Shown one piece after another: positions 6,733 to 7,752 of a DNA stretch of 7,752 nt. The first letter of the stretch is position 1. Every line of letters begins with the position of its first letter. This DNA comes from Desulfobacteraceae bacterium (GTDB lineage: Bacteria; Desulfobacterota; Desulfobulbia; Desulfobulbales; Desulfobulbaceae): NCBI GenBank assembly GCA_022837185.1, contig JALHJD010000133.1, forward strand, positions 1 through 7,752, given 5' to 3'. A program made the translations under genes and the position numbers. The notes below the pieces were generated by a model, which searched no databases, had not been told where the DNA came from, and worked only from the letters and a program-made list of their open reading frames with translations.

Positions 6733-7500
6733 ATGGCTGCTGAAAGCCGGCATCCCCGCCATTTGCCCGGCACGGCCATCATTCTGGTCGGGCCCCGTTA
6801 TCCGGAAAATATCGGCGCCGCCGCCCGCATTGCCTTTAATTTCGGCCTCGGCCAACTCATTCTGGTCGCGGCGGAACGGCCCGACGAGGAGCGGATGCTG
6901 AAAATGGCCACCCACAAGGCCGCTCACTTCATCCGCGACATGATGGTTTACGAGGATGCTGCCGAGGCCGCCGCCCCTTTTCAATTCATTGTGGGGACCA
7001 CCGCCCGCCGGGGCCGGCAGCGGGTCCTTGAACAGTCACCCCGGGAGGTCATGGCCCGGCTTGCCCCGCTTGCCGCAAACAACCGGACAGCCCTGATGTT
7101 CGGCCCGGAGAACACCGGCCTGACCAACAGGGAACTCGACCTCTGCCAGTTCACCTCCACCATTCCGACCGCCGATTTTTCCTCGTTGAACCTGGCCCAG
7201 GCCGTGGCGATCCACTGTTACGAGCTGGCCATGGCAATGAACCAGCCGGCGGTCCAGGCCGACCGTACTACCGAGTACGCCAGTTCCCATCAGCTCGAAG
7301 GGATGTATCGCCACATCGAGGAGGTGCTCGCTCAAACCACCTTTCTGGGAGAATTCAACCGCACCTACTGGATGCGCAACATCAGGCAGTTCCTGAGCCG
7401 GGTGCAACTCAAGGAGAAAGAAGCCAGCATGATCCGCGGGGTGTGCCGTAAATTCCTCTGGTATGAAGGAAGCAGGAAGCAGGAGACAGGAGACAGGTAG
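6733..7500 (+). CDS. trmJ: TrmJ-like tRNA 2'-O-methyltransferase (SPOUT/TrmH family)
   Basis: S-adenosylmethionine-dependent RNA 2'-O-ribose methyltransferase; TrmJ proteins modify nucleotide 32 of the tRNA anticodon loop. The 255 residues show the three SPOUT motifs in order: motif 1 NIGAAAR (26-32), motif 2 LMFGPENTGLTNREL (121-135) and motif 3 SSLNLAQAVAIHCYEL (150-165), which form the knot and cofactor pocket. The C-terminal extension (about 185-245) is typical of TrmJ rather than of the shorter TrmL. The exact tRNA target is inferred. The ATG at 6733 lacks a good Shine-Dalgarno; an ATG at 6726 is in another frame and stops at once. The last ten codons (7468-7497, residues 246-255, ending SRKQETGDR) and the stop lie within a 7-bp tandem repeat tract, so the native C-terminus was probably replaced or extended by the repeat. 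Confidence 0.88.
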   Translation: MAAESRHPRHLPGTAIILVGPRYPENIGAAARIAFNFGLGQLILVAAERPDEERMLKMATHKAAHFIRDMMVYEDAAEAAAPFQFIVGTTARRGRQRVLEQSPREVMARLAPLAANNRTALMFGPENTGLTNRELDLCQFTSTIPTADFSSLNLAQAVAIHCYELAMAMNQPAVQADRTTEYASSHQLEGMYRHIEEVLAQTTFLGEFNRTYWMRNIRQFLSRVQLKEKEASMIRGVCRKFLWYEGSRKQETGDR

Positions 7501-7523
7501 GGGAAAGTCGGCAGTCGGCAGCA
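7468..7523 (+). repeat. Degenerate 7-bp tandem repeat tract (left flank)
   Basis: Eight consecutive 7-base units can be laid out without gaps: GGAAGCA twice, GGAGACA twice, two divergent units, then GGCAGTC and GGCAGCA. Most begin with GG. The tract starts within the methyltransferase gene and contains its stop codon at 7498-7500. It resembles in style the short tandemly repeated heptamers known from some bacterial genomes, though I cannot assign a named family. Confidence 0.6.
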
Positions 7524-7568
7524 TATCAGAAGCCAGAAAGAGTTTGCAGCTTCGCTGTTGGTTGAAAA

Positions 7569-7670
7569 ACCCCTCACCCGGCCTTCGGCCACCCTCTCCC
7601 AGTGGTAGAGGGAACTATTAAAGCCACCCTTCTCCTCAGGGAGAAGGTGCCCGGAGGGCGGATGAGGGGT
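7569..7670. repeat. Imperfect palindromic repeat with nested hairpins
   Basis: The arms at 7569-7600 and 7639-7670 are reverse complements at 27 of 32 positions (consensus ACCCCTCAYCCG at the outer end, YTCTCCC at the inner end). Each arm contains its own small hairpin: GGCC-TTC-GGCC at 7580-7590 and GCCC-GGA-GGGC at 7649-7659. Further stems are CCCTCT/AGAGGG (7592-7612) and CCTTCTCC/GGAGAAGG (7628-7647). The CCCCTCAYCCG...CTCCC style is a dispersed repeat seen in many proteobacterial genomes. It may act as a transcript end or 3' stabiliser for the upstream gene (inference). No coding sequence is supported here. Confidence 0.65.
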
Positions 7671-7703
7671 GTTTGTAAGCGACAAGCCGCCAGGCTTCAA
7701 GCC

Positions 7704-7738
7704 CCAAACTGCCAACTGCCGGCTGCCGACTCCCAACT
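7704..7738 (-). repeat. Degenerate 7-bp tandem repeat tract (right flank, inverted)
   Basis: Five consecutive 7-base units, CCAAACT, GCCAACT, GCCGGCT, GCCGACT and CCCAACT, share the pattern GCCNNCT. On the other strand, GCCGACT is a rotation of GGCAGTC from the left tract, so the two tracts face each other across the central palindrome. A related unit, CCAGGCT, lies at 7690-7696. Confidence 0.55.
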
Positions 7739-7752
7739 TCTTTTCAACACCC

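Noticed and set aside
7628..7647. Intrinsic terminator after the methyltransferase gene
   Set aside because: The CCTTCTCC/GGAGAAGG hairpin is good, but no T-run follows on either strand, so I list it only as part of the palindromic repeat.
7365..7736. 123-codon minus-strand frame covering the 3' repeat region
   Set aside because: It reads through the heptamer tracts and the palindrome into the antisense of the methyltransferase gene. The peptide is what such dispersed repeats commonly give when translated, not a real protein.
7468..7738. Possible CRISPR array
   Set aside because: The repeat units are 7 bp, contiguous and degenerate, with no spacers, and there are no cas genes in the window.

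Overview
The window is a GC-rich (roughly 60% G+C by eye) stretch of bacterial chromosome. It carries one gene running leftward off the left edge and five genes running rightward, and ends in a non-coding repeat cluster. The gene types and the protein flavour (long RSH protein, RNase R, ZnuC/ZnuB-type transporter, SPOUT methyltransferase, GC-rich codon use) suggest a Desulfobacterota organism, perhaps close to Desulfobulbales. That placement is an inference from memory of similar proteins, not something the sequence proves.

Layout. (1) Positions 1-1840, minus strand: the first 613 residues of a RelA/SpoT-type protein with an intact HD hydrolase domain, a synthetase domain that has lost key catalytic residues, and a TGS domain. 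The 3' end lies outside the window, and the last ~25 codons look unlike the rest. (2) Positions 1841-2206: a divergent intergenic region with a perfect 11-bp-arm stem-loop in the RSH leader and two operator-like inverted repeats, but no convincing gene. (3) Positions 2207-6020, plus strand: a tight cluster of rnr (RNase R), a ZnuC-like metal ABC ATPase and a ZnuB-like permease. The rnr stop codon sits inside the ATPase ribosome binding site, and the two transporter genes overlap by 20 bp. No metal-binding lipoprotein/ZnuA gene is present. (4) Positions 6021-6184: a structured intergenic spacer. (5) Positions 6185-6700: a small membrane-anchored coiled-coil protein of unknown function. (6) Positions 6733-7500: a TrmJ-like tRNA 2'-O-methyltransferase whose last ten codons lie inside a repeat tract. 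(7) Positions 7468-7738: a nested, roughly mirror-symmetric repeat element. Degenerate 7-bp tandem repeats flank it in opposite orientations, and a ~100-bp imperfect palindrome with several hairpins lies in the middle.

Functionally, the named genes are housekeeping: alarmone turnover, structured-RNA decay, zinc/manganese-type metal uptake and tRNA modification. rnr, znuC and znuB are probably co-transcribed. The least ordinary parts are the RSH protein with a degenerate synthetase, the 3'-terminal composite repeat that supplies the end of the methyltransferase gene, and the structured leader of the RSH gene. I see no defence system, CRISPR array, transposase, rRNA or tRNA gene.
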